A program made the position numbers and the translations under genes. Of a DNA stretch of 64,000 nucleotides, positions 33,226 through 42,413 are shown one piece after another. The notes below the pieces were generated by a model, which had not been told where the DNA came from, made no database searches, and saw nothing but the letters and a program-made list of their open reading frames with translations. Numbering within the stretch: the stretch's first letter is position 1; every line of letters starts with the position of its first letter. The stretch comes from Campylobacterota bacterium (GTDB lineage: Bacteria; Campylobacterota; Campylobacteria; Campylobacterales; Sulfurimonadaceae), in assembly GCA_040752835.1 (NCBI GenBank), contig JBFMGG010000006.1, forward strand, positions 124,001 to 188,000, given 5' to 3'.

Positions 33226-34578
33226 TTATTTGAAAAGAGCGATCATGACACCCGCGGCAACCGCCGAACCGATAACACCGGCTACGTTCGGTCCCATCGC
33301 GTGCATGAGAAGCATATTCGTAGGATCTTCTTTCATACCCTCTTTGTGTGAAACACGTGCCGCCATCGGCACGGCGGAAACACCGGCCGAACCGATAAGC
33401 GGATTGATTTTCTCTTTGCTGAAAAGGTTCATGAATTTCGCCATCAGAACCCCGGCGGCCGTCCCTGCGGAGAAGGCCAACAAACCGAGCATCAAAATCG
33501 CCAGCGTATCGACAACCAGGAACTGATCGGAGGCCAGTTTGGACCCGACGCCCAGCCCGAGGAAAATCGTAACGATGTTGATCAGGGCGTTTTGCATCGT
33601 GTCGCTCAGACGATCGACCACTCCGGTCTCTTTAAAGAAATTACCGAGCGCAAACGCACCGACCAGCGGAGCGGCATCCGGAAGAATCAACACGACCAGC
33701 ATCAACACGATAATCGGGAAAATCAGCTTTTCCAGACGCGTCACGTGACGTAATGTTTTCATTTTGATTTTACGCTCTTCGGGAGTCGTCAACGCACGCA
33801 TGATCGGAGGCTGGATGATCGGTACCAGGGCCATGTACGAATACGATGCGACCGCGATTGCCCCGAGCAGTTCCGGTGCCAAAGCCGAAGCGATAAAGAT
33901 CGACGTCGGGCCGTCGGCTCCGCCGATGATACTGATCGCCGCCGATTGCTGCAGCGTGAAATCGAAAACCGTCGTATACTGGCTCAGCGCGTATGCACCG
34001 ACGAGTGTTCCGAAAATACCGAACTGTGCCGCACCGCCCAGAAGCGAAAGCTTCGGATTCGCAAGCAAAGGCCCGAAATCGGTCATCGCACCGACTCCCA
34101 TGAAGATCAGGAGCGGAAACAGACCGCTGGAGATCCCCATGCTGTAGATGATTCCCAAAAATCCTTCCGGCCCTGCAATGTTCGCGATCGGAATATTGGC
34201 CAAAAGGCCTCCGAACGCGATCGGCAGCAGCAGTAAAGGCTCGAAACCTTTGGCAATTGCCAGGTAAAAGAGGATAAACGTCACAAAGAACATGATCGTA
34301 CGGCCCCATGTCTGGTGGAAATCGCTCATCGGTTCGCCGTGCGCGGTCAAAACACCCTCTTTGGGATTGAGCAGGGCATTGATGCCGGTCGTCTGATAAA
34401 AGCTATCGAGCATATCGCCTGCCGACATCGGCTGATACGTCTCTTCACGGTGGGTACTGACCGCCGCATGAGCCGTCGCGTTGTTTTCTACCGCTGCCGC
34501 CGCAGGGGCGGCATTTGATGCCATGCCTGCGGTCGCGAACGTCCAAACGGCGATCAAAGAAAATAGAAGTTTTTTCAT
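33226..34578 (-). CDS. oadB: Oxaloacetate decarboxylase sodium pump, beta subunit
   Basis: A 450-residue integral membrane protein coupling decarboxylation of carboxybiotin to sodium export. The family core starts around residue 80, with [31 protein letters not shown] (the Asp of the sodium site) and [15 protein letters not shown] at the end. The first 60 or so residues are an extra Ala-rich region with a signal-like segment ([15 protein letters not shown]). Third gene of the oadG-oadA-oadB run. Confidence 0.93.
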   Translation of the reverse strand: MKKLLFSLIAVWTFATAGMASNAAPAAAAVENNATAHAAVSTHREETYQPMSAGDMLDSFYQTTGINALLNPKEGVLTAHGEPMSDFHQTWGRTIMFFVTFILFYLAIAKGFEPLLLLPIAFGGLLANIPIANIAGPEGFLGIIYSMGISSGLFPLLIFMGVGAMTDFGPLLANPKLSLLGGAAQFGIFGTLVGAYALSQYTTVFDFTLQQSAAISIIGGADGPTSIFIASALAPELLGAIAVASYSYMALVPIIQPPIMRALTTPEERKIKMKTLRHVTRLEKLIFPIIVLMLVVLILPDAAPLVGAFALGNFFKETGVVDRLSDTMQNALINIVTIFLGLGVGSKLASDQFLVVDTLAILMLGLLAFSAGTAAGVLMAKFMNLFSKEKINPLIGSAGVSAVPMAARVSHKEGMKEDPTNMLLMHAMGPNVAGVIGSAVAAGVMIALFK

Positions 34579-34585
34579 CCGTCAC

Positions 34586-36412
34586 TTATCCTATGATGGC
34601 GAGCGCTTGGCCCTCGACCACTTTGTCGTTCGGGCGGACAAGGATGCTTTGAACCACACCGTTGCACGGAGCGACGATGTCGACTTCCATTTTCATAGAT
34701 TCGAGGATCATGATTTTGTCCCCTTCGTTGACAGCCGTACCGGCTTCCGCGATAATTTTCCACACCGCACCCGGCAGCATGGCGCGCACTTCGGCACCTT
34801 CCTGGACCGGCAGCTCGTCGCGCGCTTCGGCTGCGGTAGCCACGTGAGGGACAACCTGTACGTCGACGTTGCCCGCAGCGATTTGAACGTTGTATTTTTG
34901 ACCGTCTACGACAACAGTATAGTTTCCGGTAGCGTTTGACATTTTTTTGGTTCCTTCTGATTTGATTGGTGTTGGCACATGACCCGCAGGCACTACGGCT
35001 TCGGGAATGTTTTTACGGACGTTGACCTCTGCGTTTCCTTTGAGGAACGAGATCCCCTTTTCATCGCATGACGCAGCGATAAAAATATTTTCGTCATTGA
35101 CGGCGATCCCTTCGTCTTCCAGACGTTTCGTCCAGAACGCGATCGATTTCGTCTCGTCTTTGTCGGCCAGATCGATGGCGTTTTCAGTCGTCGGCTCGAG
35201 TCCGAGCTGTTCTGATGCGATCTTGACGATCTCGGCATCCGGAGCAACCGGAGTTTTTCCGAAATACCCAAGAACCATCCGTCCGTATCCCGGAGCGATT
35301 TTTTTCCAAGGTCCCATCAGCGCGTTGTTCAGCGCCTGCTGGAAATAGAACTGGGAGACCGGCGTAACCGAAGTGCCGTATCCCCCTTTTTCGACCACTT
35401 CGCGCATCGCGCGGATCACTTCGGGGTAGCGGTTCAGGATATTGTTGTCGCGCATCATCTGCGTATTGGCCGTAAGCGCGCCTCCGGGCATCGGAGAGAA
35501 CGGGATCAGAGGCGATACCTGCGTCGCTTCGGGCGGCATGAAATAGTCTTTGAGGCAGTCGGTGAGGACATCCTCGTATTTGAGGATTTTCTCGAGTTCA
35601 AGCCCGCCGAGATCGAAGTTTTTCCCTTTGACCGCATGCAGCATCGTCAGGATATCGGGCTGCGACGTACCGCCGCTGACGGGAGCGGCTGCGAGGTCGA
35701 TACCGTCTACGCCCGCTTCGAGCGCCGCCATGTAGCACGCGACGCTGACCCCTGCCGTTTCATGCGTGTGCAGACGCAGATGGGTCCCCTCGGGAACGAG
35801 GCGGCGCGCCATCTGGATCGTCTCGTACACTTTTTGCGGGCTGGACGTTCCGCTGGCGTCTTTGAAACAGATCGAATCGTACGGAATTCCCGAATCGAGG
35901 ATCGCGCGCAGGGTTTTTTCGTAAAACGCGCCGTCGTGTGCACCGACACATCCGGGAGGAAGGTCCATCATCGTGACGACCACTTCGTGTTTCAGACCGT
36001 GATGAACGATCCGCTCACCTGAATATTTGAGGTTCTCGACGTCGTTGAGGGCATCGAAGTTTCGGATCGTGGTCGTGCCGTGTTTTTTGAACATTTTGGC
36101 ATGAAGATCGACCATTTCACGGCTACCGGTATCGAGCATCACCGTATTGACCCCGCGCGCGAGGGTCTGAAGATTCGCATCGGGTCCGACGATGGCGCGG
36201 AAACGGTCCATCATGTCGAACGCGTTTTCGTTCAGGTAAAAGAAAAGACTTTGAAAGCGTGCACCGCCGCCGAATTCGAAATGGCGGATACCCGCTTCTT
36301 TCGCCGCTTCGACCGCAGGGAAGAAATCTTCCATGAGAACGCGTCCGCCGAAAACCGACTGGAATCCGTCGCGGAACGTCGTATCCATAATATCAATGTA
36401 TTTTTTGGCCAT
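34586..36412 (-). CDS. oadA: Oxaloacetate decarboxylase alpha subunit (biotin carboxyltransferase)
   Basis: A 608-residue protein. The N-terminal TIM-barrel carboxyltransferase begins IDIMDTTFRDGFQSVF; ICFKDASGT carries the carboxylated Lys position and LHTHETAGVSV the metal His pair. A PYC/OADA domain follows and the C-terminal biotinyl domain has the ESMKMEVDI attachment site. It transfers CO2 from oxaloacetate to biotin for OadB to release. TFRDGFQS differs from the more usual TLRDAHQS, as does KDASGT from KDMAG. Confidence 0.93.
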   Translation of the reverse strand: MAKKYIDIMDTTFRDGFQSVFGGRVLMEDFFPAVEAAKEAGIRHFEFGGGARFQSLFFYLNENAFDMMDRFRAIVGPDANLQTLARGVNTVMLDTGSREMVDLHAKMFKKHGTTTIRNFDALNDVENLKYSGERIVHHGLKHEVVVTMMDLPPGCVGAHDGAFYEKTLRAILDSGIPYDSICFKDASGTSSPQKVYETIQMARRLVPEGTHLRLHTHETAGVSVACYMAALEAGVDGIDLAAAPVSGGTSQPDILTMLHAVKGKNFDLGGLELEKILKYEDVLTDCLKDYFMPPEATQVSPLIPFSPMPGGALTANTQMMRDNNILNRYPEVIRAMREVVEKGGYGTSVTPVSQFYFQQALNNALMGPWKKIAPGYGRMVLGYFGKTPVAPDAEIVKIASEQLGLEPTTENAIDLADKDETKSIAFWTKRLEDEGIAVNDENIFIAASCDEKGISFLKGNAEVNVRKNIPEAVVPAGHVPTPIKSEGTKKMSNATGNYTVVVDGQKYNVQIAAGNVDVQVVPHVATAAEARDELPVQEGAEVRAMLPGAVWKIIAEAGTAVNEGDKIMILESMKMEVDIVAPCNGVVQSILVRPNDKVVEGQALAIIG

Positions 36413-36420
36413 TTAGATTC

Positions 36421-36654
36421 CTAGTTTTGGGTAAGTTGATGATGATGGATCGCGGCGGCAATCGCTGCCACTTTCGCTTTGTCATCACTGCGTTTAGCCT
36501 GTGCTCTGGGAGTCGGTTCAGGCGCTTTTGGGGCTTCAGGGAAATATTTGTTGATCATTTTGGACATCAGTACGGTCATGTAGTTCATGATAATCAAGAA
36601 CAAAAAAACGGTACCCATGCCCAACAACATGATTTTGACGCTTTCGAAAAACAC
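36421..36654 (-). CDS. oadG: Oxaloacetate decarboxylase gamma subunit
   Basis: A 77-residue protein with one N-terminal TM helix (VKIMLLGMGTVFLFLIIMNY) and a Pro/Ala/Lys-rich tail ending with a His pair, the form expected of OadG, which anchors OadA to OadB and binds zinc. Position upstream of oadA supports the call. Confidence 0.88.
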   Translation of the reverse strand: MFFESVKIMLLGMGTVFLFLIIMNYMTVLMSKMINKYFPEAPKAPEPTPRAQAKRSDDKAKVAAIAAAIHHHQLTQN

Positions 36655-36793
36655 GCGCTTTCCTTTGGTTTGTAATCAAATCGTAACGCGCAGATTTTAT
36701 CCAAACGATGTTTAAATATTATTTACCGGAATACGCCTCGCCCGGCCAAGTGCAAAAAATGTTACTCTTCGCTATTTTTAAAATTTGATTGGC

Positions 36794-36799
36794 TACAAT
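36794..36799 (+). promoter_or_regulatory. -10 box for ppa
   Basis: TACAAT in a GGCTACAATC context, 31 bases before the ppa start, with TTGATT a few bases upstream. Confidence 0.5.
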
Positions 36800-36829
36800 C
36801 GCGTCATCAAAATACAAAGAGGTACTCTT

Positions 36830-37351
36830 ATGGATTTAACCAAAATCGGCTACGGCGAAAACCCGGACAAAGTCAAAGCGATCATCGAAATCGCCTGCGG
36901 GTCCAACATCAAATACGAAGTGGAAAAAGAGAGCGGTGCGCTGGTACTGGATCGGGTCATGCACTCGGCAATGTACTATCCGGCAAACTACGGCTTCGTC
37001 AACAAAACCCTCTCGCAAGACGGTGACCCCGCGGACATTCTGATCCTGACCGAATACCCGATGGTTGAGGGATGCGTCACCAATTGCCGCCTTGTCGGTG
37101 TTCTCATCATGGAAGACGAAAGCGGTATCGACGAAAAACTCCTGGCGGTCCCGACGTCGAAAATCGATCCGACGTACGAAGAGATCCAGGACTTGGGCGA
37201 TATCCCCCAACACACGCTGGCAAAAATCAAAAACTTCTTTGAAACCTACAAAATGCTCGAACCGGGCAAATGGGTCAAAGTCAAAGGGTTTGAAAACAAA
37301 GCCGCCGCGACCAAAATTCTTCAAGACGCCATCAACAACTATAAAGAATAA
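36830..37351 (+). CDS. ppa: Inorganic pyrophosphatase (family I)
   Basis: A 173-residue soluble pyrophosphatase. KYEVEKESGALVLDR, MYYPANYGFV, DGDPADILIL and the DPTYEEIQDLGDIP segment hold the metal-binding Asp/Glu residues. ATG 36830 with AAAGAGG upstream was chosen; the frame is open further upstream through the promoter. Confidence 0.95.
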   Translation: MDLTKIGYGENPDKVKAIIEIACGSNIKYEVEKESGALVLDRVMHSAMYYPANYGFVNKTLSQDGDPADILILTEYPMVEGCVTNCRLVGVLIMEDESGIDEKLLAVPTSKIDPTYEEIQDLGDIPQHTLAKIKNFFETYKMLEPGKWVKVKGFENKAAATKILQDAINNYKE

Positions 37352-37356
37352 CGCGC

Positions 37357-37647
37357 ATGATCGATTTCGCCTCCCAGGAAATTTTTGCCTACGCCATTTT
37401 CGGCCTGATCCTGAATTTCGTATTCTCGATCGCCTTTGGCCTCTACCTGAGCAAAAACATCGGAGTCGAAGAGATGATCCTCTCGAAAGGGAACCGGGTC
37501 CAGCCGTGGTGGCTCTCCCTCTCGCTGGCCGTTCCCTACGCCAAAATGGCCATCACCCTCTACCGGGTCGCCGTTTTGCAGTTTTACTTCCTCGACCGCG
37601 GACTTACCCACAAAGAGTTCTGGATCTATCTGACCAGCAACGATTAA
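37357..37647 (+). CDS. Small membrane protein
   Basis: A 96-residue protein following ppa by 5 bases. It has one clear TM helix (about 9-30), a middle basic stretch, and a second moderately hydrophobic segment (WWLSLSLAVPYAKMAITLYRVAVLQF). No family recognised; likely cotranscribed with ppa. Confidence 0.65.
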   Translation: MIDFASQEIFAYAIFGLILNFVFSIAFGLYLSKNIGVEEMILSKGNRVQPWWLSLSLAVPYAKMAITLYRVAVLQFYFLDRGLTHKEFWIYLTSND

Positions 37648-37672
37648 ACTCTTTTTTTAAACTTTAAACCGC

Positions 37673-38188
37673 TTATTCTTCATCTTTGATACACAACGAT
37701 CTGATCGACGTCCCGTAAAGCCCTTTTTTGAGTTTTTCCGCCGCCGTTTGGGCCCGCTGAAGCTTCGCGTCCCATTCGGGATTGCGGAATGCGGGATCGC
37801 GAACGGCCAAACCTTCGCGCAACAGCATCTCGCTGTAACTTTCGGGACCGTTGGCGTAGAGCACGCACCCTCCCGGTATCAGCTGGAAATGATACGACTG
37901 GCGCGGGTGTAGGTGCAGAAGAGCGTATTTACGCTGCGAAGGGTGGGAACGCCAGAAGCTTTCGATCTCTTGTTTGCACGCCTGGGGCTGCGGAGCCTGC
38001 GAGACCATTTTTTCCAATCCGATAATGCCGAACGGTTCACACGGGAACGGAATATTCCGATAAAGCATCCGCATTTTTTCGTTCGATTCGACCCGTTCCA
38101 GCAGCGCGACGCTGATATCGGCATGCAAAACCGTCACCGCGAGGTGAAAGAGGCCAAAGAGGATAATTTTTGTTTCTTTTTTACTCAT
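37673..38188 (-). CDS. Exported, degenerate thermonuclease-like protein
   Basis: A 171-residue protein with a signal-like start (IILFGLFHLAVTVLHAD). The second half resembles the end of staphylococcal nuclease domains: NGPESYSEMLLREGLAVRDP, then a helix and KLKKGLYG. The catalytic Arg/Glu motif of the family is not apparent, so activity is doubtful. Start at 38188 is preferred for its signal peptide; the frame is open upstream to 38281. Confidence 0.6.
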   Translation of the reverse strand: MSKKETKIILFGLFHLAVTVLHADISVALLERVESNEKMRMLYRNIPFPCEPFGIIGLEKMVSQAPQPQACKQEIESFWRSHPSQRKYALLHLHPRQSYHFQLIPGGCVLYANGPESYSEMLLREGLAVRDPAFRNPEWDAKLQRAQTAAEKLKKGLYGTSIRSLCIKDEE

Positions 38189-38449
38189 CGTTCCGTTTTT
38201 GAACTCTTTTTTTGTCTCGTTTAGAAATATTTTTGGGTCCAAACTTAAATCAACAGCCGTATTTCCAGCATAATAAAACACATTACAACAGCATTTTTAC
38301 CCAAACTTAACGAACGGTTTCCCGCCATACGGTAGCTTACACCAGATTTCTATTAGTTTTTCTTAACTGATTTATTTAAAAACATTACGCAATGGTTACA
38401 GCTTTGCTTATACCTTAAAATTTCACATCCAATTTAGGAGGTGCAGATT

Positions 38450-38989
38450 TTGAGATTTCTTGCCCTGATTGCCTTGCTGGCTGTGTCACTTTTGAGTGAC
38501 GACGTCATCAACAAAATGACTCCGAAACAACTCTATGTTTTGCAAACGGTACGGGATGTTGCCAAAAGCATTCCCGACAAAAACGGCAGAACGTACGAGA
38601 ACACGCTCAGCGCCATTTGTCTGACCGAAAGCAGTGCCGGAAAGAATATCATCGGAGATTTCCGAAAGAAAAAATCGATCACGAAAGCATCGCTCGGACC
38701 GATGCAGATCCGAATCGCCACCGCCCGCCACGTGTCGCAGAACGTTAAAAAGCTGCGCTGGCTCAACGACCTGAGCGACGCCCAGCTCGCAGGACGGCTG
38801 CTCGGCGATATCAAACTTTCGGCCAAAATCGCAACCCATTACCTGGTTTTGCTCCAGAACAACCGCAAAGACCATTTCTATGCGATCAGCGGATACAACG
38901 GGGGACTCTCCAACCGCCCCTACTACAACCGCGTCATGAAAAACATGGATCTGGTCAACCGTCTCCTCTCGTCGGGAAAAATCTCCTGA
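38450..38989 (+). CDS. Lytic-transglycosylase-like exported protein
   Basis: A 179-residue protein. AGGAGG at 38436-38441 points to a TTG start at 38450 (GTG at 38441 overlaps the ribosome-binding site). After a signal peptide (LALIALLAVSLLS), LSAICLTESSAG gives the catalytic Glu of SLT-type domains, SLGPMQIRIATAR the G-x-M-Q-I motif, and AISGYNGG the A-Y-N-G-like motif. Cleavage of peptidoglycan is the likely function. Confidence 0.8.
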   Translation: MRFLALIALLAVSLLSDDVINKMTPKQLYVLQTVRDVAKSIPDKNGRTYENTLSAICLTESSAGKNIIGDFRKKKSITKASLGPMQIRIATARHVSQNVKKLRWLNDLSDAQLAGRLLGDIKLSAKIATHYLVLLQNNRKDHFYAISGYNGGLSNRPYYNRVMKNMDLVNRLLSSGKIS

Positions 38990-39028
38990 CCCCCGCGGAG
39001 GCGTCCCCGCTTTTCCCCGATTATAGGT

Positions 39029-39034
39029 TATAAT
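39029..39034 (+). promoter_or_regulatory. -10 box for 39062 gene
   Basis: TATAAT 27 bases before ATG 39062; GGAGG lies between as ribosome-binding site. Confidence 0.5.
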
Positions 39035-39061
39035 GCTCCCAGTACACGCCGGGAGGTCTGC

Positions 39062-39250
39062 ATGAATGATGAAAAGCTCAAAATCGTACTCGCGCTTTTA
39101 AGCGGTATTATTTTCAGTCTCGTGTTCATTCTGCTCGCTTTCGTTCTCCCGCTCAAAGAAGATCCCCATCCCAAAACGCTCGATACCCAGCTCAAAAAGA
39201 TTTCCGAAGGGATCCGTGCCGGCAAAGCGCCGCCGCCGCCCAACCAATAA
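39062..39250 (+). CDS. Small single-pass membrane protein
   Basis: A 62-residue protein with one TM helix (about 8-29) and a Pro-rich C-terminus (KAPPPPNQ). GGAGG lies 7 bases before ATG and a -10 box upstream, so it is very probably expressed. Function unknown. Confidence 0.65.
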   Translation: MNDEKLKIVLALLSGIIFSLVFILLAFVLPLKEDPHPKTLDTQLKKISEGIRAGKAPPPPNQ

Positions 39251-39353
39251 TCTCCTTTCCCGTTGCACGGGTCTGTAGAATTTGAGTTATATTTAACATC
39301 GTGCGTGATATACTTTCGTTTTTGATTACAAAACGGTTACAAAGGTATTCGGT

Positions 39354-40958
39354 ATGGTTAACTTTTCTACGATCAAGGGAAAACTGATCGCACTTATGGT
39401 GCTGAGTTTCATCAGTTACGTCACGCTGGGGTATCTCACCGACAGCAACAACCGGGATGCGAACAAAACGGCGGAGCGGATGGTACTGCTCGGCGATATT
39501 CGTTCGTATACGAACAAGGCGGCGGCGGAACTGCGCGGCTACCAGATGCTCTACACGGAAGAGACCCTTCACAATTACCGCGAGGCCAACAAACAGCTCG
39601 CCGATTCGATCCAGAAACTCCTCGACATCACCCGTTCGGCCGAAAACCAGGAACGTCTGAAGAAAATGGCCTCCGACCACAAAGCGTGGATCGAGATGAA
39701 CGAACCACGCCTGCAGATCATCAGCGAAAACGAAAACGACATCCACTCGTTTGAATTCGCGCAGACCGATGAGGGGAAAAAACTTCAGCAGATCACCAAG
39801 GAATCGACTGCCGTCTACCAGAAATTCGTCAAAGACCAGCTCGATCTCGTCGCGTCGATGCAGAAAAAAAACCTCGAAACGCTTGATTCGAATGCCGTCA
39901 TGATGGAGGTGATCGTTTTCATCAGTGCCGCGATCATGATGGCGATCTTCTTTTTCATCATCCGTACTATCACGGCCTCCATCGGCCGTCTGGAAGAGAC
40001 GATCGAGGCCGTCGCGCAGAACCGCGATTTTACCCGCAACGTCAAAATCGAAGGGAACGACGAACTGACCTTGATGAGTATGAAAATCAACGAGCTGGTC
40101 AACCTGCTGCGCGATTCGTTCCAGGGTATCCGTTCGACGTCGAGCGAAAACCTCTCGGTTTCGGCCGAGCTTTCAGCAACGACCCTCTCGATCGGAAAAG
40201 CGGCTGAAGAAGAGGCCAAAATCGTCACCCAGACAACCGCGGAATCGGATCAGATGAAAGAAGCGATGAAAGCTTCCGCACTCGAAGCCCAATCCGTACG
40301 CGACAAAGCGCTTAACGCCCGCGAAAACCTCCTCGAAGCGCAGTCGGCGCTCCACAACACGATCGAGCAGCTCTCACTTACCGTCCAGATGGAAGGGGAG
40401 ATCAACGAACGGCTCAATTCGCTCTCCAACGAAGCGTCCCAGGTCAAACAGGTCCTCACCGTCATCGCCGACATCGCCGACCAGACGAACCTCCTCGCTC
40501 TCAATGCCGCCATCGAGGCCGCGCGCGCCGGTGAGCACGGCCGGGGCTTCGCCGTCGTCGCCGACGAGGTGCGTAAACTGGCCGAACGGACCCAGAAAAG
40601 CCTGATCGAAACCAATGCAACCGTCAACGTCATCGTCCAGTCGATCAACGACATCACCGATCAGATGAATCACAACACGCAGCGGATCGAAAAACTGGCC
40701 GGTGCGTCGGCCGAAGTGAGCGATCACACCGAAATCGCCGTCAGCGCCCTGGCCGATACCGTTCAGGCGATCGAGAAGCTCTCGGCCGATTCGCAGACGA
40801 ATGCCGATACGACCGACCGCATTATCCAGAAGATCGAAAACATCAACAGACTCTCAACCTCCAACGCACGAAGCGTCGAAGAGATCGCCGCGGCCGCCGA
40901 GCATCTGCACCAGATGACCGAGCGCCTCACCGACCAGATTTCGGTTTTCCGTACCTGA
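39354..40958 (+). CDS. Methyl-accepting chemotaxis protein
   Basis: A 534-residue chemoreceptor: TM1 at about 10-28, a four-helix-bundle type periplasmic domain (about 30-180), TM2 ([21 protein letters not shown]), HAMP, and a signalling domain with the hairpin-tip sequence [20 protein letters not shown]. It has no C-terminal CheR-tethering pentapeptide. Ligand unknown. It lies convergent to the cheB-cheR genes. Confidence 0.94.
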   Translation: MVNFSTIKGKLIALMVLSFISYVTLGYLTDSNNRDANKTAERMVLLGDIRSYTNKAAAELRGYQMLYTEETLHNYREANKQLADSIQKLLDITRSAENQERLKKMASDHKAWIEMNEPRLQIISENENDIHSFEFAQTDEGKKLQQITKESTAVYQKFVKDQLDLVASMQKKNLETLDSNAVMMEVIVFISAAIMMAIFFFIIRTITASIGRLEETIEAVAQNRDFTRNVKIEGNDELTLMSMKINELVNLLRDSFQGIRSTSSENLSVSAELSATTLSIGKAAEEEAKIVTQTTAESDQMKEAMKASALEAQSVRDKALNARENLLEAQSALHNTIEQLSLTVQMEGEINERLNSLSNEASQVKQVLTVIADIADQTNLLALNAAIEAARAGEHGRGFAVVADEVRKLAERTQKSLIETNATVNVIVQSINDITDQMNHNTQRIEKLAGASAEVSDHTEIAVSALADTVQAIEKLSADSQTNADTTDRIIQKIENINRLSTSNARSVEEIAAAAEHLHQMTERLTDQISVFRT

Positions 40959-40961
40959 CGT

Positions 40962-41564
40962 TTACGTACGGACGAAATCGTCCATCATCCGGATGATCTC
41001 CTCGGGAGAGAGGATGTATCCGGCGGCCCCTTTTTCGATTGCCCGGGCGGGCATTCCGAAAACGGGGGAACTCTTTTCATCCTGACAGATCGTCATTCCC
41101 CCTTTGGATGCGATACGGACCATCCCCTCTACCCCGTCATCCCCGATCCCCGTTAGCAGAATCGCCAGTATCGATTTACCCGGCCACAAATCCGCCGCAC
41201 TGAAAAACATGTCGTCGACGCTGGGGATGAAATCGTGACGTTTCCCCTGCTCTCCGTACAGATGACGTACGGCGAAGTGTCCTTCCGTTCCCGCTTCGGT
41301 GAACGTCAGATGGTACCCTCCGTGCGCGACGACGACCATTCCCCGCTCCAGTACGAGGCGATCGGACGACTCCACGACGCGGTTGGAGGTACAGTTCTGG
41401 AGTCGTGAAGCAAAAGAGCTGCTCAGTCCGGAGGGAAAATGCTGCACGATGCAGATCGGACAGGGGTAATCGCCCCTCACGCCGCTGATCAGCTTTTCAA
41501 TCACGCCCGGCCCTCCGGTGGAAGCGCCGATGAGAACGATTTTGGAAGGGGCCGGAAGGTACAT
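40962..41564 (-). CDS. cheB: Stand-alone CheB methylesterase domain
   Basis: A 200-residue protein holding only the glutamate methylesterase domain: IGASTGGPGV (catalytic Ser), IVQHFPSGLS (His) and ILLTGIGDDGVEG (Asp). The receiver domain of enterobacterial CheB is absent, as in Campylobacter, so its activity is not set by direct phosphorylation. It should demethylate the chemoreceptors with cheR alongside. Confidence 0.93.
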   Translation of the reverse strand: MYLPAPSKIVLIGASTGGPGVIEKLISGVRGDYPCPICIVQHFPSGLSSSFASRLQNCTSNRVVESSDRLVLERGMVVVAHGGYHLTFTEAGTEGHFAVRHLYGEQGKRHDFIPSVDDMFFSAADLWPGKSILAILLTGIGDDGVEGMVRIASKGGMTICQDEKSSPVFGMPARAIEKGAAGYILSPEEIIRMMDDFVRT

Positions 41565-41573
41565 CGAAACGTC

Positions 41574-42413
41574 TCAGGAACGGACGGTGTAGTATTTTAC
41601 GCCGTCGGTGTAGTGTTCGCTCAGTTCGCTCGGTGTGGCATGGATGTCGGCATGGCCGAAGAAAAAAAGGCTCTTGGGACCCTTGGCCAATGCGCACAAC
41701 GCCCTGACAGCGGCATGCACGGTCGGAGGGTCGAAATAGATCAGCATGTTCCGCGAGAGAAGGTAATCGAACGTTCCCAGTCGCTTCATCTGCGGATCGA
41801 ACACGTTCATCGCTTCGAAACGGACGTGCGAGCGGATCGAATCCCGGATCCGGTATTTGTCCCCTTCCGAATCGAAATAGCGATCGATCAGCGCATCGGA
41901 GAGGCGATGAAGCGACCGTTTGCCGTAGAGCCCCTTTCGCGCCCGCTCAACCGCTTCGGTGTTGATATCGATGGAGACGATTTCGATACGGCTCATATCG
42001 GCTCCCGCTTCGCTGAGCGCGATGGCAATCGTGTAGGGTTCCTCCCCCGTCGATCCCGGAGCGCACAATATCCGCGCGCCGAAACGCGACGAGGCCGCAT
42101 GCCGCGCGATAAATTCGATCTGTGCCATCTCCCGGAAAAAATAGGTCTCGTTGACGGTCAGGAAATTGACGAGCGCTTCCATGACCCGTTCTTCGCGGTG
42201 CAGCGCGCTGAGCAAGGAAGCGTACGAAGTATAACCGCGATCCTTGGCGAAATGGGCGAGTTTGGTCGCCGTAATCGATTTTTTCTGTTCGAAGGTGATC
42301 CCCGTTTTTGCCGTAAAATAGGCAAAAACCTCATCAGGGTCGCTGAAATCCTCGGTCACTTCCGAAACCTGCGGTTCGGATTTCGTTTTTTGGGTTCGGA
42401 ACCATTTCAGCAC
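41574..42413 (-). CDS. cheR: Chemotaxis protein methyltransferase CheR
   Basis: A 279-residue SAM-dependent enzyme methylating chemoreceptor glutamates. LTVNETYFFREMAQ is the family motif and ILCAPGSTGEEPYTIAIAL the SAM-binding region (usual CSTGEEP has Ser-Thr after Gly here). An N-terminal helical domain precedes it. Overlaps the diguanylate cyclase stop by 7 bases. Confidence 0.93.
   Translation of the reverse strand: MLKWFRTQKTKSEPQVSEVTEDFSDPDEVFAYFTAKTGITFEQKKSITATKLAHFAKDRGYTSYASLLSALHREERVMEALVNFLTVNETYFFREMAQIEFIARHAASSRFGARILCAPGSTGEEPYTIAIALSEAGADMSRIEIVSIDINTEAVERARKGLYGKRSLHRLSDALIDRYFDSEGDKYRIRDSIRSHVRFEAMNVFDPQMKRLGTFDYLLSRNMLIYFDPPTVHAAVRALCALAKGPKSLFFFGHADIHATPSELSEHYTDGVKYYTVRS

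Noticed and set aside
37673-38281. Longer N-terminal version of the thermonuclease-like protein
   Set aside because: The extra 31 residues precede a clear signal peptide and would disrupt export, so the start at 38188 is preferred.
40962-41564. CheB without a receiver domain as a truncation
   Set aside because: Stand-alone methylesterase CheB beside CheR is normal in Campylobacterota, and all catalytic residues are present.
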